From contig JANXNI010000057.1 of assembly GCA_025354165.1 (NCBI GenBank), positions 49,111 to 113,110 of the forward strand: a DNA stretch of 64,000 nt. The letters are read 5' to 3'. Shown piece by piece: positions 62,825 to 64,000 of this stretch (position 1 is its first letter; each line of letters begins with the position of its first letter). The position numbers and the translations under genes were made by a program. A model generated the notes under the pieces. It did not search any database. It was not told the origin of the DNA and was given only the letters and a program-made list of their open reading frames with translations. Source of the stretch: Burkholderiales bacterium (lineage in GTDB: Bacteria > Pseudomonadota > Gammaproteobacteria > Burkholderiales > Casimicrobiaceae).

Positions 62825-63769
62825 ATGGCAGACCCAACTAAAACGGACACTGTGAGTAGCAAACCACAGGGGCGCGGCATCTCGTACCCGTTCATTGGTC
62901 TCGAAGATGCGATTCAGAAGGCACGGGCTTTTTACAACGAAGAGCGCAAATCTGCCGTACCCGTTGTTGCGGCAATGCGGCACTTTGGCTACGGAGAGAA
63001 CAGCGGCGGCGGACGTCAGACAGTGTCTGCGCTGATTCAATTTGGGCTCTTAGAAGATCATGGGATCAAAGAGAACAGACAAGTTAAATTGACTGAGCGC
63101 GCCCTAGTTATCTTGCTAGATCAGCCCGACTCTCCCGCTAGGCTTGCTGCGCTGCGTGAGGCGGCTCGATTCCCTAAGCTGTATAGCGATTTACTTGCGC
63201 GATGGCCCGAAGGGTTGCCGTCCGACCACACCATTTCGTTTCACCTGCAAAAAGACAGAGACTTCAATCCGAAGACGCTTGAAAGCTTTATTAAGGACTT
63301 TCGTGGGTCGTTAGCCTTTGCAAAAATCGGTAACGACGATACAATAGCCTCCGCTAAGCCGCCTGTTACACCCCCTGCGGGAATCCCGCCTATCAACCCG
63401 ATTAAGGTGGGCGAGTACGTTCAGTGGGAGAGCAGCGGTGTTATTCAATTTGCTGAACCGCGCCAAGTAACTGGCCTGTCTGAAGATGGCATCTACGCCT
63501 TCGTCACTGGTACGTCTAGCGGGGTTCCAATCAAGGAGCTAACTCTCGTGCAACAACCACAGATCATCCCACTAGCAGCGCCTCAGACCGGAGCCCTACA
63601 GCTACCGCCTTTGGTCAAATTAACAGCAGGATCAAGGCAAGATACCTTCTCGCTAGACGAGGGCAACGTTGTCCTGCAATGGCCTGACAAAATGAGTTCA
63701 GACAGTTTTGCTGACTTTGAAGCGTGGATGCAGCTACAGCTCCGAAAGATCAAACGCGGCATCAACTAA
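62825..63769 (+). CDS. hypothetical IS1595 passenger protein
   Basis: Protein of 314 residues that I do not recognise. The N-terminal 115 residues (YPFIGLEDAIQKARAFYNEE, RQTVSALIQFGLLEDHG, VKLTERALVILL) look like a winged-helix DNA-binding domain; a Pro-rich linker (about 180-195) follows, then a beta-rich C-terminal domain. AAAGGA precedes the ATG and a strong terminator follows the stop, so it is a self-contained transcription unit within the IS. It could regulate transposition or be a cargo gene; neither is shown. Confidence 0.8.
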   Translation: MADPTKTDTVSSKPQGRGISYPFIGLEDAIQKARAFYNEERKSAVPVVAAMRHFGYGENSGGGRQTVSALIQFGLLEDHGIKENRQVKLTERALVILLDQPDSPARLAALREAARFPKLYSDLLARWPEGLPSDHTISFHLQKDRDFNPKTLESFIKDFRGSLAFAKIGNDDTIASAKPPVTPPAGIPPINPIKVGEYVQWESSGVIQFAEPRQVTGLSEDGIYAFVTGTSSGVPIKELTLVQQPQIIPLAAPQTGALQLPPLVKLTAGSRQDTFSLDEGNVVLQWPDKMSSDSFADFEAWMQLQLRKIKRGIN

Positions 63770-63781
63770 GTCCAAAAACTG

Positions 63782-63806
63782 GCGACTCCGCGAGAGTCGC
63801 TTTTTT
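63782..63806 (+). terminator. rho-independent terminator of the passenger gene
   Basis: GCGACTC and GAGTCGC pair around CGCGA and are followed by six T. It lies 12 bases after the stop of the 314-residue gene, just inside the right IS end. Confidence 0.9.
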
Positions 63807-63865
63807 GTTTCTGCCTGTGCCGTCAAGTATGTAATTACCAAAAAATTGCACAAGTCGATACCTGA

Positions 63866-64000
63866 TTAGCAAGCTGTCTCAGGAAGCCTTATTTTGCGTA
63901 GTGGCTGAGGGCTTGAGGCAACGGCGGCGTGCAACAGTCTGGGCAGCATCGCCTTCAGGTTTGATCGCCGATTGAATCGATAGGCGAACTCCGCCAGATA
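63866..64000 (-). CDS. IS1595-family transposase, C-terminal part (runs off the window)
   Basis: The last 44 residues of a frame entering from the right: YLAEFAYRFNRRSNL, then MLPRLLHAAV and a closing LPETAC. YLAEFxYRFNRR is the usual C-terminal signature of a second IS1595 subgroup, clearly different from the transposase at 61127. The rest lies outside the window. Its stop is 16 bases from the right end of the first element, so one element may have inserted into the edge of the other. Confidence 0.8.
   Translation of the reverse strand, partial: YLAEFAYRFNRRSNLKAMLPRLLHAAVASSPQPLRKIRLPETAC

Larger units (their letters stand above)
61051..63849. mobile_element. IS1595-family element with passenger genes
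   Basis: A transposase and three other frames lie between inverted ends: TTGGTAATTATATACTTGAC at 61058-61077 on the plus strand, and the same with one change (C for T) on the minus strand at 63823-63842. Outside the ends ACAAG occurs on both sides (61046-61050 and about 63850-63854), a possible short target duplication. Exact terminal bases are uncertain because the outermost six to eight A/T bases do not pair cleanly. Confidence 0.75.

Overview
The window reads as the chromosome of a facultatively anaerobic, nitrate-respiring betaproteobacterium with moderately high GC. This is inferred from the ftsY / rsmD-coaD-ferredoxin arrangement, the ccoI-ccoS-ccoNOQP-ccoG-ccoH-hemN cluster, a narXL-narK1K2-narGHJI operon and several families of short palindromic intergenic repeats. 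Genus cannot be fixed from the sequence alone.

Layout. Bases 1-3.3 kb hold the end of an alpha-2-macroglobulin gene and pbpC, the latter carrying three different repeat-derived segments in frame. Bases 3.5-5.3 kb form an unusual structure: one AT-richer gene of unknown function lies between long multi-module inverted repeats. Bases 5.4-8.9 kb are housekeeping genes (ftsY, rsmD, coaD, ferredoxin, GlcG/HbpS-like, MAPEG). Bases 9.0-11.4 kb are a sulfide/persulfide module: a persulfide dioxygenase-rhodanese fusion and a CsoR-type repressor, divergent from two YeeE/YedE sulfur-transport genes across a dyad operator. Bases 11.8-21.9 kb encode a cbb3 oxidase, its assembly factors and anaerobic HemN, all on the minus strand, with FNR-type boxes at ccoI, ccoN and hemN.

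Bases 22.0-44.7 kb are the plus-strand nitrate-respiration block: a DksA-like zinc-finger protein, NarX/NarL, two NarK transporters, NarGHJI, a small conserved protein, a parvulin, a carbonic anhydrase, a nitronate-monooxygenase-like enzyme, NnrS, a B12-dependent ribonucleotide reductase, a UbiM-like hydroxylase and a hemolysin III protein. Bases 44.7-54.7 kb look like a low-oxygen stress island: hemerythrin, cupin, an eRF1-like protein, a beta-CASP hydrolase, a YqjD/YqjE/YqjK-like trio, two universal stress proteins, a response regulator with a PAS-GAF hybrid kinase, and a Crp/Fnr regulator that keeps the FNR-type recognition helix but lacks the N-terminal cluster cysteines.

Bases 54.8-58.2 kb carry the fused isobutyryl-CoA mutase gene icmF behind a perfect 42-bp palindrome. 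A BglII-family restriction-modification pair (58.5-60.1 kb) and a short-chain dehydrogenase without the usual Tyr-Lys catalytic pair follow. The right end is mobile: an IS1595-family element of about 2.8 kb with passenger genes, abutting the end of a second IS1595-family transposase gene.

Together the genes support switching from aerobic to microaerobic (cbb3) and nitrate respiration, with oxygen-independent haem and deoxyribonucleotide synthesis and detoxification of NO and reactive sulfur. The strongest unexplained signals are the inverted-repeat-flanked gene at 3.5-5.3 kb, the repeats inside pbpC and icmF, the icmF palindrome and the IS1595 passenger gene.
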